Below the pieces are notes generated by a model, which had not been told where the DNA came from, did not search any database, and was given only the letters and a program-made list of their open reading frames with translations. DNA of 64,000 bases from an uncultured SAR86 cluster bacterium. Its GTDB lineage: Bacteria; Pseudomonadota; Gammaproteobacteria; Magnimaribacterales; AG-339-G14. Within the stretch, counting starts at the first letter, position 1, and each line of letters begins with the position of its first letter. The stretch spans positions 32,596-96,595 of the forward strand of contig CABZIF010000004.1 of NCBI GenBank assembly GCA_902525735.1. Direction: 5' to 3'. The position numbers were made by a program, and so were the translations under genes. This document shows positions 56,910 to 64,000 of the stretch, in pieces.

Positions 56910-57638
56910 TTAAAAATCTTCTGAAAATTCAGCATTTGAATGAACATTTTGTACATCGTCAAGATCGTCTAAATTTTCTAAAAGTTTAATTACTTTTTCA
57001 GAAGTATCACCATCTAATTCAACGTTTATTGAAGCATTCATTACGACTTCACTTTCTTCTATTTCGATTGTTTGGGAATCTAATGCCTCTTTTACAGCGG
57101 GTAAATTTTCAACATCCATATTTATTAATGTTTTTCCGTCTTCTAAAGGCTCCAAATCTTCTATACCAGAAGGTATTAGAAGATCTAACAATTTATCTTC
57201 ATCTGATTCTAAAGCAATGATTTGCCCTATTTTTTTAAATAAATATGATACCGATCCATCTGTTCCTAGACTTCCTCCAGCTTTAGAAAAAGCATGTCTT
57301 ACTTCTGCGACCGTTCTATTTCTGTTGTCTGTCATAGTCTCTACTAAAATAGCCACTCCTCCAGGACCATAACCTTCATATAAAACTTCTTCTAAATTTT
57401 CAGATTCAGTATCTCCAGCTCCTCTAGATACCGCTCTTTCTATGGTGTCTTTGGGCATATTTGATCTAAACGCTCTATCTAGAGCTAGTCTTAATCTTGG
57501 ATTATCTGCAGCATCTGGGCCACCTAGTCTTGCAGCAACAGTTATCTCTCTAATTAATTTCGAAAAGACTTTTTGTCGTTTTTCATCCTGTCTTCCCTTT
57601 TGATGCTTAATATTAGCCCACTTAGAATGTCCAGCCAT
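56910..57638 (-). CDS. yebC: YebC/PmpR-family transcriptional/translation factor
   Basis: 242 residues (E. coli 246). The start MAGHSKWANIKHQKGRQDEK is unmistakable, with GGPDAADNPRLRLALDRA and YEGYGPGGVAILVE. The family has been linked to transcription regulation and, more recently, to translation of proline-rich stretches. It is 2 bases downstream of aspS, the usual order. Confidence 0.97.
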   Translation of the reverse strand: MAGHSKWANIKHQKGRQDEKRQKVFSKLIREITVAARLGGPDAADNPRLRLALDRAFRSNMPKDTIERAVSRGAGDTESENLEEVLYEGYGPGGVAILVETMTDNRNRTVAEVRHAFSKAGGSLGTDGSVSYLFKKIGQIIALESDEDKLLDLLIPSGIEDLEPLEDGKTLINMDVENLPAVKEALDSQTIEIEESEVVMNASINVELDGDTSEKVIKLLENLDDLDDVQNVHSNAEFSEDF

Positions 57639-57640
57639 AT

Positions 57641-59407
57641 TTAATCCTTAAGTGGTAAAGTGCTTTTAATTGCTAATTCTTTAAGCTCGTCATCAGAAAT
57701 ATTACTTGGGGCATCAGTCATAAGACAATATGCAGATTGCGTTTTTGGAAAGGCAATAACATCTCTAATTGAGTCTTTATTACAAATCAACATCGCCAGT
57801 CTATCTAGACCAAATGCTATCCCGCCATGCGGTGGACAGCCATAATCTAAAGCCTCAAGAAAAAATCCAAATTTCTCTTCTGCTTCTTCTTCTGAAATCC
57901 CTAAAATGGATAAAACTTTTCTCTGCTCTTCTGAATTATGTATACGCATTGAGCCACCACCTATTTCATATCCATTTAGAACAAGATCATAAGCATCTGC
58001 TATTGCCATCGCTGGATTTTTTTCTAGCATTTTTAAGCTATCAGAAGTCCTTGTAAAGGGATGATGACTTGGAGAAAGTGATCCATCTTCAGCTTCATCA
58101 AAAACTGGAAAATCTTTGATCCAAAGAGGAGCCCACTTTTCTTTATCGATCAATTTAAGATCTTCACCCAGCTTTTCTCTTAACGCGCCCATAGATTCAT
58201 TGACTATTTTTTTATGCCCTGCGCCGAAAAAAACCGTATCTCCTGATGAAATATCAAGTTTATTAGAAAGACTCTTTATTTCATTTTCGGATAAAAATTT
58301 AAGAATTGGAGATTGCAACCCTTCTTTCAAATCATTCGCATCATTCACCTTTATGTAGGCCAAGCCTTTAGCTCCATAATTCCCTACAAATTTTGTATAA
58401 TCATCGATCTGACTTCTGGCTAGAGAATTTGAAATTTTCAAAGCGACCAACCGTGATTTTGCATCTTTGGCAGGATCACCAAAAACTTTAAACTCAGAAT
58501 CAGTAAATATATCTTTAACATCAATCAATTCAAGAGGGTTTCTTAGATCAGGTTTGTCAGACCCAAATTTTTTTATAGCCTCAGAATAAGTCATAACAGG
58601 AAAATCTTTTAACTCTATGTTTAAAACCTTTTTAAATACTTCTTTTATTAAATTTTCTCCAAGATTCATTATTTCTTCAGCTGAAGTAAAAGATGATTCG
58701 ATATCTATTTGAGTAAATTCAGGTTGCCTGTCTTTTCTCGTGTCTTCGTCTCTAAAACATCTAACAATTTGAAAGTATTTACCGAATCCACTGATCATCA
58801 ATAATTGTTTAAAAAGTTGAGGTGACTGAGGTAATGCATAAAAACTACCTTGATTGACTCTGCTGGGAATTACAAAGTCCCTAGCGCCTTCTGGAGTGGC
58901 CTTAGTCATCATGGGTGTTTCAATATCTAGAAAATCATTAGATGTTAAAAACTGCCTTACTTCATTTGAAATATTAGACCTTATTCTTATGGTTTCCTGC
59001 ATCTCTGATCTTCTCAAATCAAGATACCTGTATTTAAGCCTAGTTTCTTCTCCAACTTTTACATGTTCGTCTAATTGAAATGGCATGGGTTTGCTTCTGG
59101 ATAAAATAGATAAATTAGATGAATCTAATTCAATTTCTCCGGTCATCATTTTTTTGTTAATGGTACCCTTTGGTCTTTCCTTTATCTCGCCAGATACGGA
59201 AATAACAAATTCATCTCTTATGGATTCGGCTACTTTAAATATTTCTTTATTTTGTGGCTCAACCACAACTTGAAGAATTTCGTTACCTTCTCGAAGATCA
59301 ATAAAAATTACGCCTCCATGATCTCTTATATTTTCAACCCATCCAGCAACAGATATTTTTTTTCCTAAATTTTTTTTAGTTAAAGATGAAATTTTTGAGA
59401 GACTCAT
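57641..59407 (-). CDS. aspS: Aspartyl-tRNA synthetase
   Basis: 588 residues (E. coli 590). N-terminal OB-fold (WVENIRDHGGVIFIDLREG), class II core with FLDIETPMMTKATPEGARDF, motif 2 FRDEDTRKDRQPEFTQIDIE and the bacterial GAD insertion (about 290-410), then motif 3 GGIAFGLDRLAML. It charges tRNA-Asp. It overlaps the FmdB-like gene upstream by 4 bases. Confidence 0.97.
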   Translation of the reverse strand: MSLSKISSLTKKNLGKKISVAGWVENIRDHGGVIFIDLREGNEILQVVVEPQNKEIFKVAESIRDEFVISVSGEIKERPKGTINKKMMTGEIELDSSNLSILSRSKPMPFQLDEHVKVGEETRLKYRYLDLRRSEMQETIRIRSNISNEVRQFLTSNDFLDIETPMMTKATPEGARDFVIPSRVNQGSFYALPQSPQLFKQLLMISGFGKYFQIVRCFRDEDTRKDRQPEFTQIDIESSFTSAEEIMNLGENLIKEVFKKVLNIELKDFPVMTYSEAIKKFGSDKPDLRNPLELIDVKDIFTDSEFKVFGDPAKDAKSRLVALKISNSLARSQIDDYTKFVGNYGAKGLAYIKVNDANDLKEGLQSPILKFLSENEIKSLSNKLDISSGDTVFFGAGHKKIVNESMGALREKLGEDLKLIDKEKWAPLWIKDFPVFDEAEDGSLSPSHHPFTRTSDSLKMLEKNPAMAIADAYDLVLNGYEIGGGSMRIHNSEEQRKVLSILGISEEEAEEKFGFFLEALDYGCPPHGGIAFGLDRLAMLICNKDSIRDVIAFPKTQSAYCLMTDAPSNISDDELKELAIKSTLPLKD

Positions 59408-59673
59408 TTTTCTTTTTTTTCTGTTTTTTTGGAAGTATTAGTTGTTTTTTTTTCTTTCTTATCTGATTGTACTAAATTTTTCTTCTTACCTGTTTTAAAG
59501 TCTGTTTCATACCACCCTTTTCCACCTAAACGAAAAGATGGAGCTGATATTACTTTTTTTGCAAATGCTTTTGGAGAGCAATTACATTTTACTTTTCTAT
59601 TAGATTCTGAAAGGCTTACAATTTTCTCGAACCTTTTCCCACACACATCACATTGAAATTCATATATTGGCAT
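59404..59673 (-). CDS. FmdB-family zinc ribbon protein
   Basis: 89 residues. The zinc site is CDVCGKRFEKIVSLSESNR followed by CNC, with the family start MPIYEFQC. A lysine-rich tail (about 65-89) follows. Often found just upstream of aspS. It is of unknown function, perhaps regulatory. A -10-like TATAAA is near its start. Confidence 0.88.
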   Translation of the reverse strand: MPIYEFQCDVCGKRFEKIVSLSESNRKVKCNCSPKAFAKKVISAPSFRLGGKGWYETDFKTGKKKNLVQSDKKEKKTTNTSKKTEKKEK

Positions 59674-59701
59674 TTACTAACCTTTATAAGACAAAAAAAA
59701 G

Positions 59702-59707
59702 TATAAT
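59702..59707 (+). promoter_or_regulatory. Candidate -10 hexamer for proS
   Basis: TATAAT 30 bases before the proS ATG, with an aggaaa ribosome site between them. It lies in the 64-base divergent spacer to the FmdB-like gene. Confidence 0.4.
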
Positions 59708-59737
59708 TTCATTTTTAAATAGGAAACTCATTTTAAT

Positions 59738-60997
59738 ATGAAAGCCTCTTCATATCACTACAAAACCCTTAAGGATGCCCCTAGCGATACAGAATTGATC
59801 AGTCATAAATTGATGATTAGAGCTGGAATGATTAAGCCTATAGCCTCAGGCATTTATACCTGGTTGCCCCTTGGACTTAAGATTTTAAGAAAAATTGAAA
59901 ACATAATCAGAGAAGAAATGAACGAAGGAGGATGCTTAGAAATTAGCATGCCAATGGTTCAACCAAAAAGTTTATGGGACGAGACAGGACGATCAGATGA
60001 ATATGGACCAGAGTTATTAGGTTTTAAAGACAGAGGAAATAGAGATTTTTATTTGGGACCAACACATGAAGAAGTTGTAACTGATTTAGCAAGAAAAGAA
60101 ATTAATAGTCCTAAAGATTTACCTTTGACACTTTATCAAATACAACCAAAGTTTAGAGATGAAATAAGGCCTAGATTTGGAGTAATGAGAGCAAGGGAAT
60201 TTCTTATGAAAGACGCATACTCTTTTGATCTAGACGAACAATCGATGCGAGAGACCTATTCTAGGATTAAAGAAATTTATATCAAAATATTTGAGAAGTT
60301 GAATCTAGATTATAGAGTTGTCAATGCAGATTCAGGCTCTATTGGAGGAAGCTCTTCAGAAGAGTTTCATGTTTTAGCTGACTCTGGAGAGGATCTATTA
60401 GCATTTAGTGACAAAAGTGACTTCGCCTGTAATGTAGAGCTAATTGATCAAGAAGATGTTGAAAAAATACCTGGTATGGATAGTCCTGACGGGAAGGGGA
60501 AATTAGCTGTAAAAAGAGGTATTGAAGTTGGACATATATTTCAGTTAGGAAATAAATATAGCAAGTCTATGGATCTTAAAGTACAAGATAATAATGAAAT
60601 AAAGTACCTAGAAATGGGTTGTTATGGAATTGGGGTATCAAGAATTATTGCGGCTTCAATTGAGCAAAATCATGATGATAAAGGTATTATTTTTGATAAG
60701 GCTCTTTCACCTTTTGACTTAGTTATTGTATTAATCAACCAAAAAAATGATGAAAGCATCAACCTAAAAGCTAATCATTTTTATGAAAAGTTAAATGATT
60801 CAGGCAATGATGTTCTGCTTGATGATAGGGACTGTTCTCCAGGAATAAAATTTTCAGACGCAGAGTTGATTGGTGTGCCCTATCAAGTAATTGTAAGCAA
60901 AAATTGTATTGAGTCTAATAGTTACGAAGTTGTTTCTAGAAAAGACTTATCAAAAAAATTACTCTCTGAAGAAGAGTTATTCGCCCTCTTCAGTTAG
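59738..60997 (+). CDS. proS: Prolyl-tRNA synthetase lacking the editing insertion
   Basis: 419 residues; E. coli ProS has 572. It charges tRNA-Pro. Class II core: [34 protein letters not shown], motif 2 [20 protein letters not shown], and motif 3 [13 protein letters not shown], followed by a normal anticodon-binding domain. Between [13 protein letters not shown] (residues 223-235) and [18 protein letters not shown] (from 254) E. coli has an INS editing domain of about 180 residues; here only some 20 residues remain. Its last 21 bases overlap the converging recA gene. Confidence 0.95.
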   Translation: MKASSYHYKTLKDAPSDTELISHKLMIRAGMIKPIASGIYTWLPLGLKILRKIENIIREEMNEGGCLEISMPMVQPKSLWDETGRSDEYGPELLGFKDRGNRDFYLGPTHEEVVTDLARKEINSPKDLPLTLYQIQPKFRDEIRPRFGVMRAREFLMKDAYSFDLDEQSMRETYSRIKEIYIKIFEKLNLDYRVVNADSGSIGGSSSEEFHVLADSGEDLLAFSDKSDFACNVELIDQEDVEKIPGMDSPDGKGKLAVKRGIEVGHIFQLGNKYSKSMDLKVQDNNEIKYLEMGCYGIGVSRIIAASIEQNHDDKGIIFDKALSPFDLVIVLINQKNDESINLKANHFYEKLNDSGNDVLLDDRDCSPGIKFSDAELIGVPYQVIVSKNCIESNSYEVVSRKDLSKKLLSEEELFALFS

Positions 60998-62062
60998 ATT
61001 TTGCGCATCGGGTAATTCTTCATCTTTTGGTAGTTCTTTTTCTTTGATTGCAGCATATATTTTATTTTCTATTTCCTGCATTATTTTTTGATTTTGTTTT
61101 AAGAATTCTCCAGCATTAGTTTTGCCTTGTCCTATTTTTTCACCTTCATAAGAATACCAAGCTCCTGCTTTTTCAACTATCTTGTGTTCAGCTCCAATGT
61201 CTAATAACTCTCCTGCTTTGTTAATGCCTTTGCCATAAAGAATTTGGAACTCTGCTTGCCTAAATGGTGGCGCAACTTTATTTTTAACAACTTTTACTCT
61301 TGTTTCATTTCCAGCGACTTCATCGCCATCCTTTACTGTACCAATTCTTCTTATATCTAATCTTACTGAAGAGTAGAACTTCAGAGCATTTCCGCCAGAA
61401 GTTGTTTCTGGATTCCCAAACATTACTCCAATTTTCATTCTTATTTGATTGATAAAAATAACAGTGGTGTTTGATCTTTTAATGTTTCCGGTTATTTTTC
61501 TTAATGCTTGAGACATTAATCTTGCCTGTAGCCCAACATGATGATCGCCCATTTCTCCTTCTATTTCAGCTCGTGGAGTTAAAGCAGCTACTGAATCTAT
61601 AACTAAAACATCTACTCCTCCAGACTTAACCATGATGTCAGCAACTTCAAGGGCCTGTTCTCCATTATCTGGTTGAGAAAGTAAAAGATCATCTACTTTT
61701 ACTCCTAGTTTTTCGGCATAAATTGGATCTAAAGCATGCTCTGCATCAATAAATGCTGCCGTTCCTCCTTGTTTTTGGCACTCAGCTATAACTTGAAGAG
61801 TTAAAGTAGTTTTTCCAGATGACTCGGGACCAAATATCTCTACTACTCTTCCTCTTGGTAAACCCATTACGCCAAGCGCCAAATCTAAACCTAGCGATCC
61901 TGTAGATATGCTAGGAACATCTTCTACTTTCTTATCGCCCATCCTCATGATGGTTCCCGTACCAAATTGGCTCTCAATTTGGGTTATAGCAGATGCTAAA
62001 TTCTTATTCTTATCGACTGATAAGTCCTCGTTTTTTGTGTTTTTAGTATTTTTTGTAGCCAT
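60977..62062 (-). CDS. recA: Recombinase RecA
   Basis: 361 residues (E. coli 353). Walker [10 protein letters not shown], the L1 loop, L2 loop region [20 protein letters not shown] and the acidic C-terminus are all normal. RecA drives homologous recombination and SOS induction. A LexA box lies 10 bases before the ATG, and no Shine-Dalgarno sequence is visible between the box and the ATG. Downstream of cinA by 45 bases. Confidence 0.98.
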   Translation of the reverse strand: MATKNTKNTKNEDLSVDKNKNLASAITQIESQFGTGTIMRMGDKKVEDVPSISTGSLGLDLALGVMGLPRGRVVEIFGPESSGKTTLTLQVIAECQKQGGTAAFIDAEHALDPIYAEKLGVKVDDLLLSQPDNGEQALEVADIMVKSGGVDVLVIDSVAALTPRAEIEGEMGDHHVGLQARLMSQALRKITGNIKRSNTTVIFINQIRMKIGVMFGNPETTSGGNALKFYSSVRLDIRRIGTVKDGDEVAGNETRVKVVKNKVAPPFRQAEFQILYGKGINKAGELLDIGAEHKIVEKAGAWYSYEGEKIGQGKTNAGEFLKQNQKIMQEIENKIYAAIKEKELPKDEELPDAQNLTEEGE

Positions 62063-62071
62063 AATATTAAT

Positions 62072-62091
62072 TACTGTATGTTTATACAGTA
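62072..62091. promoter_or_regulatory. LexA box (SOS operator) of recA
   Basis: TACTGTATGTTTATACAGTA matches CTGT-N8-ACAG exactly and has near-perfect dyad symmetry. It is 10 bases upstream of the recA ATG; the minus strand TATAAA inside the box may be the -10. This indicates LexA repression of recA as in E. coli. Confidence 0.9.
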
Positions 62092-62107
62092 TTTAACAAT
62101 ATCTAAA

Positions 62108-62611
62108 TTAATTTTGCAATGTTTTTAAAAAATTATTTATTTCAGTGAAAGCGTAAATAACGCTTTGATTTCTTACATCGTCTCTTTCTCCTTCAAAATG
62201 CATCGTACTAGTAATAATTTTTTTTGGATTTCCTAAAGCAAAACAAACTGTCCCGACAGGTCTCTCCTTGGAGCCTCCTCCAGGACCAGCTACCCCACTA
62301 ATGGCTATTCCGTATTCTGCTTTACCAAGCTGCATGGCTCCGATAACCATTTCTCTAACTACTGATTCTGAGACAGCGCCTTCTTTTAAAAGAGTTTCTT
62401 TGTTTACGCCTAATATTTTAACTTTGGCGCTATTTGAATAGGTTATTAAACCCGTACCAAACCACTTTGAACTCCCCGGAATTCCGGTAATTTCTTTTCC
62501 GAGCCATCCACCAGTGCATGATTCAGCCGTACTTATGGTTTGATTTCTTTCAGACAAAAAATTCCCTAGATATTCCAATAAAGAATATAAATCGGTCGTT
62601 GTTTCAGTCAT
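62108..62611 (-). CDS. pncC: CinA C-terminal-domain nicotinamide-nucleotide amidase (PncC)
   Basis: 167 residues from the ATG at 62611 ([12 protein letters not shown]); an ATG at 62629 adds 6 residues. Only the amidase domain is present: [21 protein letters not shown] with the catalytic Ser, [19 protein letters not shown], as in the short CinA proteins next to recA in gammaproteobacteria. It deamidates NMN to nicotinate mononucleotide. It is divergent from fdxA by 20 bases. Confidence 0.93.
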   Translation of the reverse strand: MTETTTDLYSLLEYLGNFLSERNQTISTAESCTGGWLGKEITGIPGSSKWFGTGLITYSNSAKVKILGVNKETLLKEGAVSESVVREMVIGAMQLGKAEYGIAISGVAGPGGGSKERPVGTVCFALGNPKKIITSTMHFEGERDDVRNQSVIYAFTEINNFLKTLQN

Positions 62612-62631
62612 ATATAAATTATAATTCATCT

Positions 62632-62958
62632 ATGACCTTTATTGTTGGCTCTGCTTGTATCAATTGTAAGCACACGGATTGCGTGGAAGTATGTCCTGTG
62701 GATTGTTTCTACGAAGGAGAAAATACCCTTGTGATAGATCCTGAAGAATGCATTGATTGTGGTTTATGCGAACCAGAGTGCCCAGTTAATGCAATTTATG
62801 CAGAAGACGAAGTGCCTGCCGATGAAATAGATTTCATTGAAATCAACGAAAAATACTCCAAAATTTGGCCAAATATTACAGAAGCTAAAGCACCTTTGCC
62901 TGATCACGAAAAATGGAAAGACATTCCGAATAAAATAGATGCTTTAATTTTAGAGTAA
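62632..62958 (+). CDS. fdxA: FdxA-type 7Fe/8Fe ferredoxin
   Basis: 108 residues from the ATG at 62632 ([17 protein letters not shown]); a longer ORF start would overlap cinA. First cluster motif [18 protein letters not shown], second motif [12 protein letters not shown]. This is the Azotobacter/Pseudomonas ferredoxin I-type. The recA-cinA/fdxA/pcm neighbourhood matches Pseudomonas, without the mutS, rpoS and nlpD genes normally there. Confidence 0.95.
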   Translation: MTFIVGSACINCKHTDCVEVCPVDCFYEGENTLVIDPEECIDCGLCEPECPVNAIYAEDEVPADEIDFIEINEKYSKIWPNITEAKAPLPDHEKWKDIPNKIDALILE

Positions 62959-62977
62959 TTAATTTAAAGAGAAAATC

Positions 62978-63406
62978 GTGGAAATATCATTAGACTGGTT
63001 GAATCAACATAAACCAAGTAATACGGCAAAATTCTTTAATCTTGAGTTTTTAAAAAAAATTGATGACACCTTTAAAATAAAAGTAACTTTTCCACCTGAG
63101 TCCACAAATCCTATGAATATGGTGCAAGGCGGAATGATTGCTGCTGCTATGGATGATGCTACTGCCATGGTGATCATTTCTGCATACGAATTTAAAAAAG
63201 GCCCTCTTTCAACAGATCTTCATGTCTTGTTTCATAGACCGGTTGCAGTTGGTGAGGCAGTGATTGAAGTTAAAATTATTAAACTTGGTCAAAAACTTGC
63301 TACTGTTGAAGGCAAGTTATTTAATGCCGATAATAAGTTGGCAGCTACTTTACTCCATACTATTCAACCTTCTGATATGCCTGAAGGAAAGAAACCTAAT
63401 ATTTAA
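62978..63406 (+). CDS. PaaI-family thioesterase
   Basis: 142 residues, hot-dog fold. MVQGGMIAAAMDDATAMVII is the PaaI-type motif (Gln for His, as in the other PaaI-like protein here). Strand LHVLFHRPVAVGEAVIEVKI follows. It sits 19 bases downstream of fdxA and converges on pcm with a 4-base overlap. Acyl-CoA hydrolysis is likely; substrate unknown. Confidence 0.85.
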   Translation: MEISLDWLNQHKPSNTAKFFNLEFLKKIDDTFKIKVTFPPESTNPMNMVQGGMIAAAMDDATAMVIISAYEFKKGPLSTDLHVLFHRPVAVGEAVIEVKIIKLGQKLATVEGKLFNADNKLAATLLHTIQPSDMPEGKKPNI

Positions 63407-64000
63407 AATTCTTCTGTTTTACCTTCTAACATTGGCACAAACAAAACAGAATCGAAGATTGTTTCCTTATAATCATCCTTAGATAATTTTTCTATGAAAA
63501 CCAAACGTTGTTTATTTTGATCCCCACAAGGACAGATCAATTTTCCGGAAATATTTAATTGCGTTTTCAAAGTTGGAGGTATTTCTTGAATAGCAGCAGT
63601 ACAAATAATAGCATCGAATTTTTTAGGTGCTGGCCAGCCCAAGGTGCCATCTGACCATTCAATTTGAAAATTTTTTATTCCTGCATTTTTTAAATTTTCT
63701 TTGGCCCTTTCAGCTAAAGGTTTTATTCTCTCTATCGAAAATACTTTTCGACAGAATCTTGAAATAACTGCTGCTTGATAACCACATCCTGTTCCTATTT
63801 CTAAGACTGCGCCCAACGGTTTTTTTTCCAATACATTACCTTTGATTAATATTTCAGTCATTTTTGCCACTACATAAGGTTGAGAGATTGTTTGTCGATA
63901 ACCAATAGGTAATGACATATCTTCATAAGCTCGACTAGAAAAAGCACCATCTACAAATAAATGTCTAGGTGTCTTGAGAATTGCTTCTAAGACTCTAATA
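63403..64000 (-). CDS. pcm: Protein-L-isoaspartate O-methyltransferase, partial (N-terminus beyond window)
   Basis: About 199 residues to the window edge. The sequence upstream of the first internal Met stays open and reads TPRHLFVDGAFSSRAYEDMS, matching the family N-terminus (PRHxFV, AYED), then SLPIGYRQTISQPYVVAKM and the SAM motif VLEIGTGCGYQAAVIS. It methylates isoaspartyl residues to start repair of aged proteins. The missing start is probably within a few tens of bases of the window edge. Confidence 0.94.
   Translation of the reverse strand, partial: IRVLEAILKTPRHLFVDGAFSSRAYEDMSLPIGYRQTISQPYVVAKMTEILIKGNVLEKKPLGAVLEIGTGCGYQAAVISRFCRKVFSIERIKPLAERAKENLKNAGIKNFQIEWSDGTLGWPAPKKFDAIICTAAIQEIPPTLKTQLNISGKLICPCGDQNKQRLVFIEKLSKDDYKETIFDSVLFVPMLEGKTEEF

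Noticed and set aside
1..64000. CRISPR arrays, insertion sequences, rRNA genes or prophage
   Set aside because: No regularly spaced direct repeats, transposases, rRNA sequence or phage structural genes were seen.

Overview
The window is 64 kb of dense, AT-rich bacterial chromosome with no gap over about 200 bases. Its gene order is gammaproteobacterial: isc genes-ndk-rodZ-ispG-hisS-yfgM-bamB-der, dapA-bamC-purC, aspS-yebC-...-ybgC-tolQRAB-pal-cpoB-tRNA-Lys, and recA-cinA/fdxA/pcm. Very small spacers, many overlapping gene ends, several shortened proteins and missing members of otherwise standard clusters point to a streamlined, free-living marine lineage. A SAR86-type bacterium is my best guess; this is an inference from style and gene order, not from a marker comparison. 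I saw no insertion sequence, prophage, CRISPR array or rRNA operon.

Region 1 (1-10.8 kb) is accessory metabolism: a partial aldo/keto reductase, an FAD monooxygenase, two glutathione S-transferases (one YghU-like), a secreted metallo-beta-lactamase-fold protein that has lost most metal ligands, GMP reductase, an enoyl-CoA hydratase-like protein, a methyltransferase, a CPBP membrane protease, an esterase and a large kinase plus glycosidase-like protein. Region 2 (11-24.8 kb) carries guaBA, an MFS transporter, phhB, fumC, an aldolase-family protein, a WecA-like transferase, a lipoprotein carboxylesterase, an acyl-CoA dehydrogenase, a thioesterase and photolyase. A strong terminator, possibly part of a small RNA, follows.

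Region 3 (24.8-42.2 kb) is almost all on the minus strand: a saccharopine dehydrogenase-like oxidoreductase, a carboxyltransferase subunit, sucDC, sdhBADC, der, bamB, yfgM, hisS, ispG, rodZ, ndk and the isc genes. Transcription runs from iscS toward der and from sdhC toward the oxidoreductase. IscS carries an extra N-terminal domain that resembles the N-terminus of phage-type integrases, and hscBA is absent from the cluster. Region 4 (42.3-51.8 kb) has an acylating aldehyde dehydrogenase beside an acetolactate synthase-like enzyme, then purC-bamC-dapA, bcp, perM, bepA, a HIT protein and crcB.

Region 5 (51.8-64 kb) has tRNA-Lys, the complete Tol-Pal operon, ybgC, an archaeal-Hjc-like nuclease exactly where ruvC-ruvA-ruvB usually sit, yebC, aspS, an FmdB-type zinc ribbon, a ProRS lacking the editing insertion, recA with a clear LexA box, cinA, fdxA, a thioesterase and a partial pcm.

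Functionally the window covers envelope assembly (BamB, BamC, BepA, Tol-Pal, RodZ), Fe-S assembly, part of the TCA cycle (Sdh, SucCD, FumC), guanine nucleotide balance (GuaA, GuaB, GuaC), translation and DNA repair. The most noteworthy signals are the IscS fusion, the Hjc-like nuclease at the ruv position, the kinase/glycosidase-like fusion, the metal-site-depleted hydrolase, and the small-RNA candidate upstream of photolyase.
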